A stretch of 64,000 nucleotides of DNA. Source: CAMDPA01 sp964574325 (lineage in GTDB: Bacteria; Pseudomonadota; Alphaproteobacteria; Rhizobiales; Hyphomicrobiaceae). Positions 16,916 to 26,098 of the stretch are shown here, piece after piece (the first letter of the stretch is position 1; each line of letters starts with the position of its first letter). The stretch is taken from contig CAZNMY010000019.1 in the NCBI GenBank assembly GCA_964574325.1, positions 1 to 64,000 of the forward strand. The letters run 5' to 3'. The notes beneath the pieces are model-generated. The model was not told the DNA's origin, ran no database searches, and saw only the letters and a program-made list of their open reading frames with translations. Made by a program: the position numbers and the translations under genes.

Positions 16916-18856
16916 ATGGAGAGTTCGGGCCGGCAGAGCCAGGGCGCCGTACGCGCACAATTGGAGTTCCCCGTCTGGCATCGCGCCTTCACCAAGGCCT
17001 ACACCGCCTGGGCCAGCGCCCCCAGCGATCTCAAGACGCCGCTGTTGCTGCAAGGCGCGGCGCTCGCCAAGGCGGAGAGCTGGCTCCTCGCGTGCCCCGA
17101 CAAACTCAACGAAAGCCAGAAACGCTTCATCGTCCGCAGCATTTCTCAGCGCGCGAAAGGCCCCCTCGAACAGCCCAAGCTGACCGACACCAGCAAGCCG
17201 ACGCGCTGGAAATGGCGCCGCCATTCGGATCGCAGCCTCTGGCATCTCTATGCCGTGATCGCGGTCGGCCTCTGGTTCTTCTCGCCCGACATCATCCGGG
17301 ACGGCTTCGAGCGCGCCCTCAATCCACCGGATATGTATGAGGAGATGAAGTCGAAGAAGACCGCATCCGCGCGCCGAACTCCGGATCTGACGCCCCAATC
17401 GCAATCACAATCCCCTTCGGACCAGCCGCCGGCGATCGAATCGGCCGCTGCTCCAGAGATCGCACCGCCCGGCGACATCGACGAAACGCCCCCGCTCTAC
17501 ATGCCCGCGGTGCTGCCGGCGTCCCCGGCCGTTCGTATGGCCGACATGGCGCGAGATCGGCTCGACGCCGGCAATTCGCGCACATCTATCCTCATCGCCA
17601 TCGAGGCTGCCGAGGCCGCACTTGCCGAACAGCCCCCCGACCAGACGACGGCGACCCGCGCCGCGGGCCTGCTCTCCCGTGCCATGGCGACCCGCGAGCA
17701 GCTCGGCGCCTTGGCCCCCCGCAGCGCCACCGCGCGCACGACGATGTTCTGCGACGATGCCCGCGCCCTGATCGCCGTCTCCGCCGACGAGCAGCTTTCG
17801 ATCTGGCAGGGCTCCAGCTCGCGCCGCAGCGCCACCCAGGCCCTCGCCACCCCGACGCTGTCCGGGGCCTCCGTCGATCGCGACTGCCGCCGTCTTCTGC
17901 TTCCCAACGAGGACTTCAACGTCGAGGTGAGGCCGATCGCCGGCGGCAAGCCCACGGCCCACCTTCAGGGCCATGAAGCCGACATCCTGTCGTCGTCGTT
18001 CAGCCCGGACGGCGCCTTCATCGTAACCGCCAGCCAGGACTCCACCGCCCGGGTCTGGGACGCCCGCACGGGTCGCCAGACCGCCCTTCTCTCCGGCCAC
18101 GACTGGCACGTCGTCACGGCCGAATTCAGCCCCGATGGACGCCGCATCCTGACCGCCTCGTCCGACATGACCGCCCGCATCTGGGATGCCGCGTCGGGCC
18201 GGGAGATCCACACCTTGGAGGGCCATCAGGGCATCGTGACCTCGGCCCGCTTCAGCGGCGACGGCAAACGGGTTCTGACCGCATCGTGGGACGGCTACGC
18301 ACGTCTCTGGGACGCATCGACCGGCAAGCTCCTGCACGCCTTCATGCAACCCGACGGCATCCTCGTCGCCGAAACGAACCACGATGGCCAGCGCACCGCG
18401 ACCGCGTTGGCCGACGGGAGCATGCACATCTGGGACGGCAGCACCGGCGCCGTAGTCCACACCATCCCCGGCGAGGGTTCGGGCATTCGGACGCTGAAGT
18501 TCACCCCCGATGGACGCTGGCTCACGGCCCTGTCCTGGATGGGCCGCGTCGATGTCTACGACGCCTTGACGGGCAGCCTATTCCGCACGTTGGCCCAGCC
18601 CGACCAGCGCGTCCGCAGCATCCAGCTCGGATCCGCCTCGCGCACGCTGGTCGCGGTCAACGAGGATGGCATTCGCATGACTTGGTCGCTCATCGAAAAG
18701 CCTGTCGACGTGATCGCCGAAGCCAAGTCGATCGCCCCGGCCTGCCTGACGATCGACGAACGGACGACTCTGGGCCTGGAAGGCAGCCCACCCGGCTGGT
18801 GCGCGAACCACCGCCCTCGCGGCGCGGCACTGCCCTCGACGAATCGGGCACGGTGA
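16916..18856 (+). CDS. Membrane-anchored WD40-repeat protein (646 aa)
   Basis: Starts at ATG 16916 with GGAG nearby. Residues 1-95 form a helical region containing LLLQGAALAKAESWLLACPDKL and SQKRFI, a pattern I associate with linkers in STAND/TIR-WD40 proteins. A single hydrophobic segment (LYAVIAVGLWFFSPDII) lies near 105-121, then a Ser/Gln/Pro-rich spacer, a helical stretch around 200-265, and from about 340 a WD40 propeller with clear repeats (SFSPDGAFIVTASQDSTARV, EFSPDGRRILTASSDMTARI, RFSGDGKRVLTASWDGYARL). Probably a scaffold with cytoplasmic N-terminus and extracytoplasmic propeller, or the reverse. It lies between TadD-like and CpaC genes; function unknown. Confidence 0.8.
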   Translation: MESSGRQSQGAVRAQLEFPVWHRAFTKAYTAWASAPSDLKTPLLLQGAALAKAESWLLACPDKLNESQKRFIVRSISQRAKGPLEQPKLTDTSKPTRWKWRRHSDRSLWHLYAVIAVGLWFFSPDIIRDGFERALNPPDMYEEMKSKKTASARRTPDLTPQSQSQSPSDQPPAIESAAAPEIAPPGDIDETPPLYMPAVLPASPAVRMADMARDRLDAGNSRTSILIAIEAAEAALAEQPPDQTTATRAAGLLSRAMATREQLGALAPRSATARTTMFCDDARALIAVSADEQLSIWQGSSSRRSATQALATPTLSGASVDRDCRRLLLPNEDFNVEVRPIAGGKPTAHLQGHEADILSSSFSPDGAFIVTASQDSTARVWDARTGRQTALLSGHDWHVVTAEFSPDGRRILTASSDMTARIWDAASGREIHTLEGHQGIVTSARFSGDGKRVLTASWDGYARLWDASTGKLLHAFMQPDGILVAETNHDGQRTATALADGSMHIWDGSTGAVVHTIPGEGSGIRTLKFTPDGRWLTALSWMGRVDVYDALTGSLFRTLAQPDQRVRSIQLGSASRTLVAVNEDGIRMTWSLIEKPVDVIAEAKSIAPACLTIDERTTLGLEGSPPGWCANHRPRGAALPSTNRAR

Positions 18857-18904
18857 CCGCCCGCGCACGGGCGAACACGCCGCGTCCACCGAACACTACA
18901 GGTC

Positions 18905-18998
18905 GTAAGGCGGGTAAGCGCGATAGCGCGCAACCCGCCCAAGGTGCGCAACGCCGGCGGGTTGCGCGGCGCCAAGGTGCGCCGCTTACCCGCCCTAC
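18905..18998. repeat. Four-armed palindromic intergenic repeat (GC-type)
   Basis: Outer arms GTAAGGCGGGTAAGCG (18905-18920) and CGCTTACCCGCCCTAC (18983-18998) are inverted copies with one mismatch. Inner arms GCGCAACCCGCC (18928-18939) and GGCGGGTTGCGC (18956-18967) are perfect. CCAAGGTGCGC also occurs twice as a direct repeat. This is a REP/BIME-like element, sharing its four-arm layout with the element at 35925-36021. Confidence 0.75.
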
Positions 18999-19564
18999 AG
19001 AGTCAACTCGGGTTCACGATGACGAATACCGGCGGGGGCTCGCCGCGTCGGCACTGCCTCTGAAACCGACAGTCGGCCACGAGCTGCATTCACCCGATTG
19101 CCCTGCCCGCGCACGCCCGTCCCTTCTCGTCGCGCAGCACCCACCGCTGCGCCGCCGGGCCTAGCTCACGGCTGACTCGATCCCGAGCATCTGATTCGGC
19201 GCCCCATCGCAAGTAGCGATCGAGCACCCCGCTCCACTTTCGCTTCATCTCTATCAACATCTCCGTTCGAGCGGTCCCGCAGCCGCTCCCGAATCGCTGC
19301 AAGCCCGCGCCGGCTGGTCTTTCTCGTCACACCAGGAGACGCGACGGGCGACGGTCTCACTGTGCGTAACCGGTGGACACCCACGGGACTGTCGCATCGC
19401 GGCCGAACCCGCTCTGGCCAGCCCTACGCGACTCCCTCTAGCGAACCGATGACGGTCCGCCATTCCCTCGGCGCACCGGCGATGGAGCTACCGGAAGGAA
19501 AGCGCGGCTTACTCGTAGGCGCGCCCGGCAGCAGCGGGTTGTTCATGGGCGCGATGGAGTTGTC
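18999..19564. other. Non-coding or decayed stretch upstream of cpaC
   Basis: No open frame here shows recognisable protein features or a ribosome site, apart from the GGAG about 7 bp before the cpaC start. It probably holds the cpaC promoter, but no -35/-10 pair is convincing. With the adjoining repeat, the gap after the WD40 gene is about 700 bp, the second-longest in the window. Confidence 0.4.
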
Positions 19565-21148
19565 ATGGTCGGTGGAGTATTCCCCTTCCCGCGCGTTGCA
19601 GCGACGAAGGTTGCAGCGCAACGAAGTGCCACGGATGCCGCTCGGTTTGCGCGGTTCGACGTCGGCTCTGTCGTGCGATCGGCGCCCCGCGGCATCGCCG
19701 TCGCGCTGGCCGCCATGTTCGCCATTCCCGGGACGGCTCTCGCCCAGACCGATGCGGTCGGCGGTGCGCGCTCGATCATCCGCATTCCCCCCAACGTCCC
19801 GATGCCCGTCACGCGGCAGGTGACGATGGGCGAAGGCAAGGCGCTGATGATCGAGCTGCCGCAGGACAGCACCGATGTGATCGTCTCGCACACCGACACG
19901 ATCGACGCGACCGTGCACACGGCGCGCAGAATTCTGCTCTACGGCAAGAAGATCGGCGCCGCCAACGTCTTCATCCTGGGGCGCGACGGCCGCCAGCTGC
20001 TGGTTCTCGACATCGCGATCAAGCGCGACGTCACCGAGCTGGGCAAGATGCTCCGGCGGCTGATCCCCAACTCCCGCATCAGTGTCTCGTCGTCGGGCGA
20101 AGGCGTCGTGATCAGCGGAAACGTGACACAGCCGACCGATGCCAGCCGCGCCGAGGATATCGCGAAGCAATATGTGAAGTCCGGCCCTGTCGTGAACCTC
20201 CTGACGGTGTCGGAGCGCGAGCAGGTGCTTCTCAAGGTCACCGTCGCCGAGATCCAGCGCGAGGCGATCCGCCGGCTGGGCGTCGACCTGCCGCAAGCCT
20301 TGATGAAGGGCGGCGCGATGACCTTCGGCAAGGTCATCCAGAACGCTTTTCCGGTGAGCACGGCAGTCGCCGCCGCGGCCGGGTTCAACGGCGCAGCCAG
20401 CGTACCATCCCTCCAGTCCGGCTCCGCCCTCCAGGCAACCGCCAACTGGAACGGCAACACCGCATCCGCGATCATTCAATCGTTCGAGCGGGTCGGCTTG
20501 GCGCGAACTCTGGCCGAGCCCTCGCTCGCCGCCATTTCGGGCGAGACGGCAAAGTTCGTAGCCGGCGGCGAGTTCCCGGTTCCCGTCTCCTCCAACAACA
20601 ACACCGTAACGGTCTCCTGGAAGACCTTCGGCGTGAACGTCGCCTTCACGCCTTTCGTGCTCACCCAAGGCCGCATCAACCTGAAGGTTTCCGCCGAGGT
20701 GAGCGAGCTGTCGACCGCCGGCGCCGTCACGACCGCAGGCTTCAACATCCAGGGCCTCCAGGTTCGCCGCGCCGAAACGACGGTGGAAATGCCCAGCGGC
20801 TCGGCGCTCGCCATCGCGGGCCTGCTCTCCGAGCAGACCCGGCAGGGCGTCGAAGGCGTGCCGGAGCTGCGCAACCTGCCGATCCTCGGCGCGCTGTTCC
20901 GCAGCAAGGACTTCCGCAACAACCAGTCCGAGCTCGTGATCATGGTCACGCCGATCATCGTGCGTCCCAACGAGGCGAGCCAGTTCAGCCGCCCCGACGA
21001 AGGCTTCGCGCCGGCATCGGATCTGAAGGGCCTGTTCCTTGGACATCTGAACCGCGTCTACAATTCGACGGCGCGGCTCGGACCCAACATCGTCAATGGC
21101 GATCTCGGCTACATCGTCGAATATCCCAACAACGGGGTGGCGCCATGA
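19565..21148 (+). CDS. cpaC: Flp/Tad pilus secretin CpaC (RcpA)
   Basis: Outer-membrane secretin of the Flp (Tad) pilus, 527 residues. The signal peptide is preceded by a long N-region and is cleaved near TALAQ at residue 60. The N-domain BON/secretin-leader region reads VTMGEGKALMIELPQ, then domains with GEGVVISGNV and VLLKVTVAEIQREAIRRLGV, the family's conserved start of the secretin core. The C-terminal channel contains LRNLPILGALFRSKDFRNNQSELVIMVTP, the hallmark secretin motif. Start ATG 19565 with GGAG. Stop overlaps cpaD by 4 bp. No cpaB, cpaE or cpaF is adjacent. Confidence 0.93.
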   Translation: MVGGVFPFPRVAATKVAAQRSATDAARFARFDVGSVVRSAPRGIAVALAAMFAIPGTALAQTDAVGGARSIIRIPPNVPMPVTRQVTMGEGKALMIELPQDSTDVIVSHTDTIDATVHTARRILLYGKKIGAANVFILGRDGRQLLVLDIAIKRDVTELGKMLRRLIPNSRISVSSSGEGVVISGNVTQPTDASRAEDIAKQYVKSGPVVNLLTVSEREQVLLKVTVAEIQREAIRRLGVDLPQALMKGGAMTFGKVIQNAFPVSTAVAAAAGFNGAASVPSLQSGSALQATANWNGNTASAIIQSFERVGLARTLAEPSLAAISGETAKFVAGGEFPVPVSSNNNTVTVSWKTFGVNVAFTPFVLTQGRINLKVSAEVSELSTAGAVTTAGFNIQGLQVRRAETTVEMPSGSALAIAGLLSEQTRQGVEGVPELRNLPILGALFRSKDFRNNQSELVIMVTPIIVRPNEASQFSRPDEGFAPASDLKGLFLGHLNRVYNSTARLGPNIVNGDLGYIVEYPNNGVAP

Positions 21149-21930
21149 ACGGTCACGACAACGACGGCTTGACCGTCCACGGCCCCGCTACGCAAGCGCC
21201 CTTCTCGAACATCACGGTCGCCACCATGCCAGCCCCGAATGCCCTCCGCTTCAGCCGGCAGCGCCTAGCGTTGCGGCTTTCGGCGACTGTTGCCGGCCTT
21301 TGCCTCGTCGGCACCGCGCTTTCCGGCTGCAACAGCCCCTGGATCTCCGACGACTACCATCCTCGCCTGACCGACCCCGCGCGCCGCCATCCCATCGTGA
21401 TGGCCGCCGAAACCGCCACGCTCGACCTTACCGGCTCGGCGTTGGACAAGGGGGGTGAGGCACGCGCCTTTCTCGAGACCACGAAATTCGTCCGCAACTA
21501 TCGCCATGAGGGCCGCGGCCCTCTGCATATCGCGGTCCCCCGCGGCGCAGGCGGCAATGTCTCGCGTCGTGTCCAGAACATCCGCCTCGTCGCTTACCGC
21601 AACGGCGTCTCGCCCGACCGCATTCGTACCGTCGTGAAATCCGGCAGCCACGGCATCGTCACCTTGTCCTACGATCGCATCGCAGCCATCGGCCCCTCGT
21701 GCGGCGACTGGTCCGAGGACGTCACGCGCAACAAGGGCAACTTCCCGTATCCCAACTTCGGCTGCGCGACCCAGCGCAACCTCGCCGCCATGGCCGCGAA
21801 CCCCATGGACCTGATGTATCCCGCCGTCGAAACGCCCCGCGGCAGCGAAACCCGTGCCGCCGATCAGAAGAACTTCCAGACGAAGATCGGCAAGGATGGC
21901 GCGACGGGCGGATCTTTGACTGCTCGCTGA
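21145..21930 (+). CDS. cpaD: Flp/Tad pilus assembly lipoprotein CpaD
   Basis: About 261 residues; CpaD/TadE-associated lipoprotein needed for secretin function. An N-terminal extension precedes a signal sequence ending with the lipobox ALSGC near residue 55. The core contains DDYHPRLTDPARRHPIVMA, a CpaD hallmark, and later NFGCATQRNLAAMAANPMDLMYP, also typical. The start ATG overlaps the cpaC stop (ATGA). No further pilus gene follows downstream: the next gene is a PilZ protein. Confidence 0.9.
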   Translation: MNGHDNDGLTVHGPATQAPFSNITVATMPAPNALRFSRQRLALRLSATVAGLCLVGTALSGCNSPWISDDYHPRLTDPARRHPIVMAAETATLDLTGSALDKGGEARAFLETTKFVRNYRHEGRGPLHIAVPRGAGGNVSRRVQNIRLVAYRNGVSPDRIRTVVKSGSHGIVTLSYDRIAAIGPSCGDWSEDVTRNKGNFPYPNFGCATQRNLAAMAANPMDLMYPAVETPRGSETRAADQKNFQTKIGKDGATGGSLTAR

Positions 21931-22057
21931 GCGCGCATTGCGCAAGCAACCGGGAACATCATGCGCGGAAAGCCGCTGTTCACCATTTACGCGTAGGCTC
22001 TCCTGTTGAGGCAGCGCATTTGCGTTGCAGGTAGGCAGTAGAATCGGGCCCCCCGAC

Positions 22058-22393
22058 ATGACGACCGGCAGCAAGCAGGACAACTCCGCCGAGGCGCGCC
22101 GCGCCACGCGCAAGGTCATGCGCACCCTCGGCGAGATCGTGCCGGAGGGCCGCGACCAGGGCACGGGCTGCACCGTGCTCGATATGTCCGCATCCGGCGC
22201 CCGCCTCAAGATCGACGGCGCGGTGCGCAAGGCATTCGCACCGACCGTGTCGATCCCCGACACCTTCCGGCTGCTGATCGCCCGCGACAACATCGCGATC
22301 GATTGCCGCCTCGCCTGGCGCGACAACGACATGATCGGCGTCTCGTTCACGTCAGCGTTCCGGCCGATCAAGGCGCCGGCGAAGCGCGCGTGA
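22058..22393 (+). CDS. PilZ-domain protein
   Basis: Single-domain protein of about 111 residues. PilZ domains bind cyclic di-GMP. The ligand motifs are visible: the basic RRATRK near residue 13-18 and DMSASGARL (D-x-S-x-x-G) near 40-48. Start placed at ATG 22058; an upstream TTG in frame is possible. Being just after cpaD, it might link c-di-GMP to pilus or surface behaviour, but there are about 127 bp between them and no proof of one transcript. It converges with a cupin gene 3 bp away. Confidence 0.8.
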   Translation: MTTGSKQDNSAEARRATRKVMRTLGEIVPEGRDQGTGCTVLDMSASGARLKIDGAVRKAFAPTVSIPDTFRLLIARDNIAIDCRLAWRDNDMIGVSFTSAFRPIKAPAKRA

Positions 22394-22396
22394 ACC

Positions 22397-22798
22397 TCAG
22401 AAGAACTTGTTCGGCTTGAGGAAGAACCCGAGGATCAGCGCCCCCTTGGGGGCTCGCGCCACATGGCGGCTGCCGGCCGGGCGCCACACGAAATTGCCGG
22501 CCGTCACCTCGCCGTCCTCGTCGACCAGGCTGCCCTCGAGAACCCACGACTGCTCGATCTCGACATGCTCGTGATCGGACAGCACGGAACCCGGCTGCCA
22601 GCGGAACAGGGCCGTCATCAGTCCGGTCGTGTCGTCCTTCATCAGGACCTTGATGTCGATACCCTCGTGCCCGGTCGGCACCCACGGCAGCTTTTCGACC
22701 TCGACGAGGCGTGACTGCAGGGGACCCAGCACCTTGCCGAAGTCGTAGCCCGGCGTCGTCGTCGTCAGCTCCGCGGATTTCGCTGCACTGGCCGCCAT
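22397..22798 (-). CDS. Cupin-domain protein, ChrR-like
   Basis: About 133 residues forming one cupin barrel. Metal-site residues appear in SDHEHVEIEQSWVLEGSL (His, His, Glu) and WRPAGSRHVA (His). This is the cupin arrangement of ChrR-like and small dioxygenase-like proteins. Start ATG 22798 chosen because AGGAGAG precedes it; an upstream frame extension is not supported. It lies 143 bp downstream of a dihydroxyphthalate-decarboxylase-like gene on the same strand, so the two could be an operon for an aromatic or related substrate. Confidence 0.75.
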   Translation of the reverse strand: MAASAAKSAELTTTTPGYDFGKVLGPLQSRLVEVEKLPWVPTGHEGIDIKVLMKDDTTGLMTALFRWQPGSVLSDHEHVEIEQSWVLEGSLVDEDGEVTAGNFVWRPAGSRHVARAPKGALILGFFLKPNKFF

Positions 22799-22941
22799 TT
22801 CGTCTCTCCTGTCGTAGCTTCTCACACGATGGTGCATCATCGGAGCGATGCCCCGGCCGAAGCGTTCGCCGAGTCATATCCGACGAAAGCCCCCTTTGAA
22901 ACGTCATTTCAGCCCCGCCGCTCCAACTCCCGCGGTCGTCC

Positions 22942-23931
22942 TCACACGGCCACCGAAGGCTCGATGCCCGGAGGAAAGATCTCCTCCGGCTTTGCCAGCC
23001 GTTTCGCGATGCCCTGTTCGTGGCAATACTGCAGGAACGCCGTCAGAGTCGGCCGGTTGGCCTCGATCCCGAACGGGAAGATGTCGCGACCGAACCGCGC
23101 TTCCAGTTCCCCGATGTAGTGCGACATCCACGGCACGGGATACCGCGAGACGCCGGCCTCCCGCAGCCGCTCCAGGCTCCTGTTCTTGGACTCTTCGAAC
23201 GCGAGGCACAGATTGCGCGCCAGCCAGGGATGCTCCGCGAGCACATCCTTGCGCATCGCGATGACGTGCATGATCGGGTAGATTCTGGTCCGCGCGAAAT
23301 AGTCCGCCTCCCGCTGGCGATAATCGGCGAACAGCCGCGCGACGGCAGGATCTCCTTTGTCGAACGAAGACGGCGCACTCGCCGTCATGACAGCGTCGAC
23401 CTCACCCGACACCAGCATGTCGTTGAGCGTCTTGCCCGGCTCTCGCCGGAGCACGAGACCCTTCGGCAGTTCGAGCGCGACCTTCTCCGTGCGCCCTGCG
23501 GTCTCGATACCGGCCTGCACCCACTCGATCGACGTCAGCGGCACCTTGGCCTCGTGCTCGAGCCAGCCGCGCGAGTAGACCGCCGCCGTCTGCGCCCATT
23601 CCGGCAGGCCGACACGCTTGCCTTTCAGATCGGCCGCATCACGAATGCCCTTCGACGTGTTGACGTAGAACGACGAGAGCCGGAACACGCGGCTGGCGAA
23701 CACCGGCAGCGCGATCACATCCGCATCTGCCGACGTGGCGAGCGCCGTGAACTTCGCGAACGACATCTCGCTGACGTGCCATTCGCGCCCCGCCGCGAAG
23801 CGCGCGAAGATCTCGTGCAGGTCGAGGTTCAACCACAACGGATCGATCCCCGTCGCCTGCACGTCGCCTTGGCGGAAATCACGGAAATGGTCGTAGTCGC
23901 TGATCGCGATCGTCAGAGGAATGCGTTTCAC
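22942..23931 (-). CDS. 4,5-dihydroxyphthalate decarboxylase-like / periplasmic-binding-fold protein
   Basis: 329 residues beginning at GTG 23931 (MKRIPLTIAISDYDHFRDF). The family contains Pht5-type 4,5-dihydroxyphthalate decarboxylases built on a type-2 periplasmic binding fold. Typical segments are ISDYDHFRDFRQGDVQ near the N-terminus, SEMSFAKF near 55, IALPVFASRVFR near 75, and WAQTAAVYSRGWL near 115. There is no signal peptide, consistent with a cytoplasmic enzyme rather than a transport protein. Many members are only annotated as ABC substrate-binding proteins, so the catalytic assignment is tentative. The downstream cupin may be functionally linked. Confidence 0.75.
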   Translation of the reverse strand: MKRIPLTIAISDYDHFRDFRQGDVQATGIDPLWLNLDLHEIFARFAAGREWHVSEMSFAKFTALATSADADVIALPVFASRVFRLSSFYVNTSKGIRDAADLKGKRVGLPEWAQTAAVYSRGWLEHEAKVPLTSIEWVQAGIETAGRTEKVALELPKGLVLRREPGKTLNDMLVSGEVDAVMTASAPSSFDKGDPAVARLFADYRQREADYFARTRIYPIMHVIAMRKDVLAEHPWLARNLCLAFEESKNRSLERLREAGVSRYPVPWMSHYIGELEARFGRDIFPFGIEANRPTLTAFLQYCHEQGIAKRLAKPEEIFPPGIEPSVAV

Positions 23932-24074
23932 GTGGTCACCGTTCGGGGCTGTTGAAGACGAGGCGGATCAAGCTACAGCCAACCGCCGCACCGAGCCAAC
24001 AACGATCGTCGAACTGGCCCTCGATCCGCCACCGCCCTATGATCGAGCGTGCCGCACACGCGAAAGGAGCGCAG

Positions 24075-24491
24075 ATGAATGCCCGCCTCTGGCTGATCGC
24101 CGCAACCGCTGTCGGCGTCGTCGCCACGGTGGAACCCGCAGCCGCGCAACAACGCTCGTGCCCGCATCCGGAAAGCGATCGCGACAGGATCACCCGCTCC
24201 CTCCGCGCCGCGGGAACATGCCAGCGCGCCTACGACGTGATGAACGCGTGCCGCAGCAACACCGGCGGCGATGTCGAATTGGCCGAGGTCGTCATCGAGC
24301 GTTGCGAGGGGTCGTTCCTGTCGGGACTGGCCCCCGCGGCACGCCGTGCCTACGACGGCGAGCGCGCCGCCTGCCGCAACAAATACGCCAAGCAGGAAGG
24401 CACGATGTACGTCTCGTTCGCCGTCACCTGCGAAGCAGGCGTCGCCGCGCGCTACGCGGGCAAAGCGGAAAAGCGCTCGCGGAACCGCTGA
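24075..24491 (+). CDS. Small secreted cysteine-containing protein of unknown function
   Basis: 138 residues with a clear signal peptide (MNARLWLIAATAVGVVATVEPAAA, cleaved after AAA near residue 24). Five or so cysteines occur in the mature part (SCPHPE, GTCQRAY, NACRSN, ERCEGSF, AACRNKY, TCEAG), compatible with disulfides in the periplasm. Start ATG 24075 is fixed by AAAGGAG. I do not recognise a family. It lies divergently from the decarboxylase-like gene and converges with the amidase gene. Confidence 0.7.
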   Translation: MNARLWLIAATAVGVVATVEPAAAQQRSCPHPESDRDRITRSLRAAGTCQRAYDVMNACRSNTGGDVELAEVVIERCEGSFLSGLAPAARRAYDGERAACRNKYAKQEGTMYVSFAVTCEAGVAARYAGKAEKRSRNR

Positions 24492-24501
24492 GCAACTTCC
24501 G

Positions 24502-25965
24502 TCACGAAGCTGCGAATTTCGGCGGTGGCACGAACGAACGGAACGCACGCTCGATCAATTGCGCGAGCCTGATGCAGCGCTTGTCGCCGAACTCCGGCCC
24601 GATGATCTGCGCGCCGATCGGCAACCCGTCGCCCGACTGGCCTATCGGAATGGCCGTCGCCGGCAGATAGGACAACGAAGGAAGCCCGATCCAGTAATAG
24701 CAGTCCGAAGCGGGCCGTCTGGCGCCGTCGACCGTCAGGAACTGCTCGATTTTCGGCAGACCGATCATGTTGGGAAACGCCGTCGTCGTCATGACAGGAC
24801 AGATCAGCGCGTCATATCGCCCGAAGAATTCGCCCCAGCGACGGCGCAAGGCCTGGCGTTCGTCGTTCGCCGCGAGCCACCTCCGGTGCGACTGAGCGAG
24901 CGCACGGTGCATGATCGCGTCGTAGCTTGCATCGTCGGCTGCAAAACTGCGCGCCTTGACGGCGAGTTTCCCGATTTCAGGTTCGCTGAAACGCGCCGAG
25001 GTCGCCCCCCGCAGAAGCATCAAGAACAACTCGTAGTGCTCCACGCTGCCGGCGGGTAGAGCCGCTGCTCTGTCCACCACCGCGCCTTCGCGCACAAGCG
25101 TATCGCCGAGCTCGGCCAGCGCATGCCTGATGCTGCCGTCCACCGGAAAATGCGGATCGCTGTCGACGATGCCGATACGGAATGCAGAAAGCCTGTCGCG
25201 CGCCTCGCCCGGCAGCGACAGTGACCAGCCACCAGCCCCGACCTCACCGTCGTCCGCCCCCATGGTCAGGTCCAGCGCCAACTCCAGGTCGAATGCAGAG
25301 CGCGCCAGCGGACCGCCCACCAGGATGTCGCTGGCCGCGGCATCTTCCGCCATGCCGTGCCCGCGCATCGGCACGATCCCGTACGACGGCTTGTGCCCCC
25401 AGACGCCACAATAAACCGCCGGCACGCGGATCGAGCCCGCGATGTCGCTGCCGAACTCCAATGCCGTCAGTCCCGCAGCCAGCGCCGCCGCAGCACCACC
25501 TGACGAGCCGCCCGGCGTCCGCCCCTCATCCCATGGATTGAGAGTGGCGCCGTAGACCGCATTGAAGCTCTGCCAGTCCGCGAGATCCTTCGGAATGTTC
25601 GTCTTGCCGATCACGATCGCACCCGCGGCGACGAGCCGGGAAACGGCCACGCTGTCGATCTTCGCGCGGTGCCCGGCTCGATCCGTATGCCCGAACGTCG
25701 TGGGCAGACCCGCAACGTCGAACGATTCCTTGATCGTTACGGGAACCCCGGCGAGCGGCCCGAGCATCCGGTTTGCACGCCGCGCTCTGTCCGCCGCATC
25801 GGCTTCGGCCAGCGCCGCCTCGTCGCGACGTGCGATCACTGCATTGAGCGATCGACCGACACCGTCCATTCGTCCGAGATAGGCTTCGACGATTTCCCGC
25901 GACGAATACCGGCCGGCCTTCAGATCGGCAGCGATCTCGATCGCCGGCTTGAATAGATCCCGCAT
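24502..25965 (-). CDS. Amidase (amidase-signature family)
   Basis: Cytoplasmic hydrolase of amides, about 487 residues, with the Ser-Ser-Lys triad of amidase-signature enzymes. Lys is in GVPVTIKESFD near 79, the cis-Ser in RTPGGSSGGAAAALAAG near 155, and the nucleophile Ser in GSDIAGSIRVPA near 178. The full length of the family is present. Start placed at ATG 25965 with GGGGAG upstream; a GTG 3 bp earlier is equally possible. Solitary, on the minus strand downstream of prs. Substrate unknown. Confidence 0.92.
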   Translation of the reverse strand: MRDLFKPAIEIAADLKAGRYSSREIVEAYLGRMDGVGRSLNAVIARRDEAALAEADAADRARRANRMLGPLAGVPVTIKESFDVAGLPTTFGHTDRAGHRAKIDSVAVSRLVAAGAIVIGKTNIPKDLADWQSFNAVYGATLNPWDEGRTPGGSSGGAAAALAAGLTALEFGSDIAGSIRVPAVYCGVWGHKPSYGIVPMRGHGMAEDAAASDILVGGPLARSAFDLELALDLTMGADDGEVGAGGWSLSLPGEARDRLSAFRIGIVDSDPHFPVDGSIRHALAELGDTLVREGAVVDRAAALPAGSVEHYELFLMLLRGATSARFSEPEIGKLAVKARSFAADDASYDAIMHRALAQSHRRWLAANDERQALRRRWGEFFGRYDALICPVMTTTAFPNMIGLPKIEQFLTVDGARRPASDCYYWIGLPSLSYLPATAIPIGQSGDGLPIGAQIIGPEFGDKRCIRLAQLIERAFRSFVPPPKFAAS

Positions 25966-26098
25966 CACCAGCTCCCCGCGACGTCCTCTCGGGAAGTGTA
26001 GCGAAGGCTACTGCCAAGTCATAGCTTTCCTGCGCAACCACTCCCCGGGCCGGGTGGTGCAGACCGGGACAGTCGTATTCGTCCCGCGATCGGAACTC

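Noticed and set aside
26037..26058. Terminator after prs
   Set aside because: ACCAC/GTGGT stem of 5 bp with mismatches inside and no T-tract; too weak.
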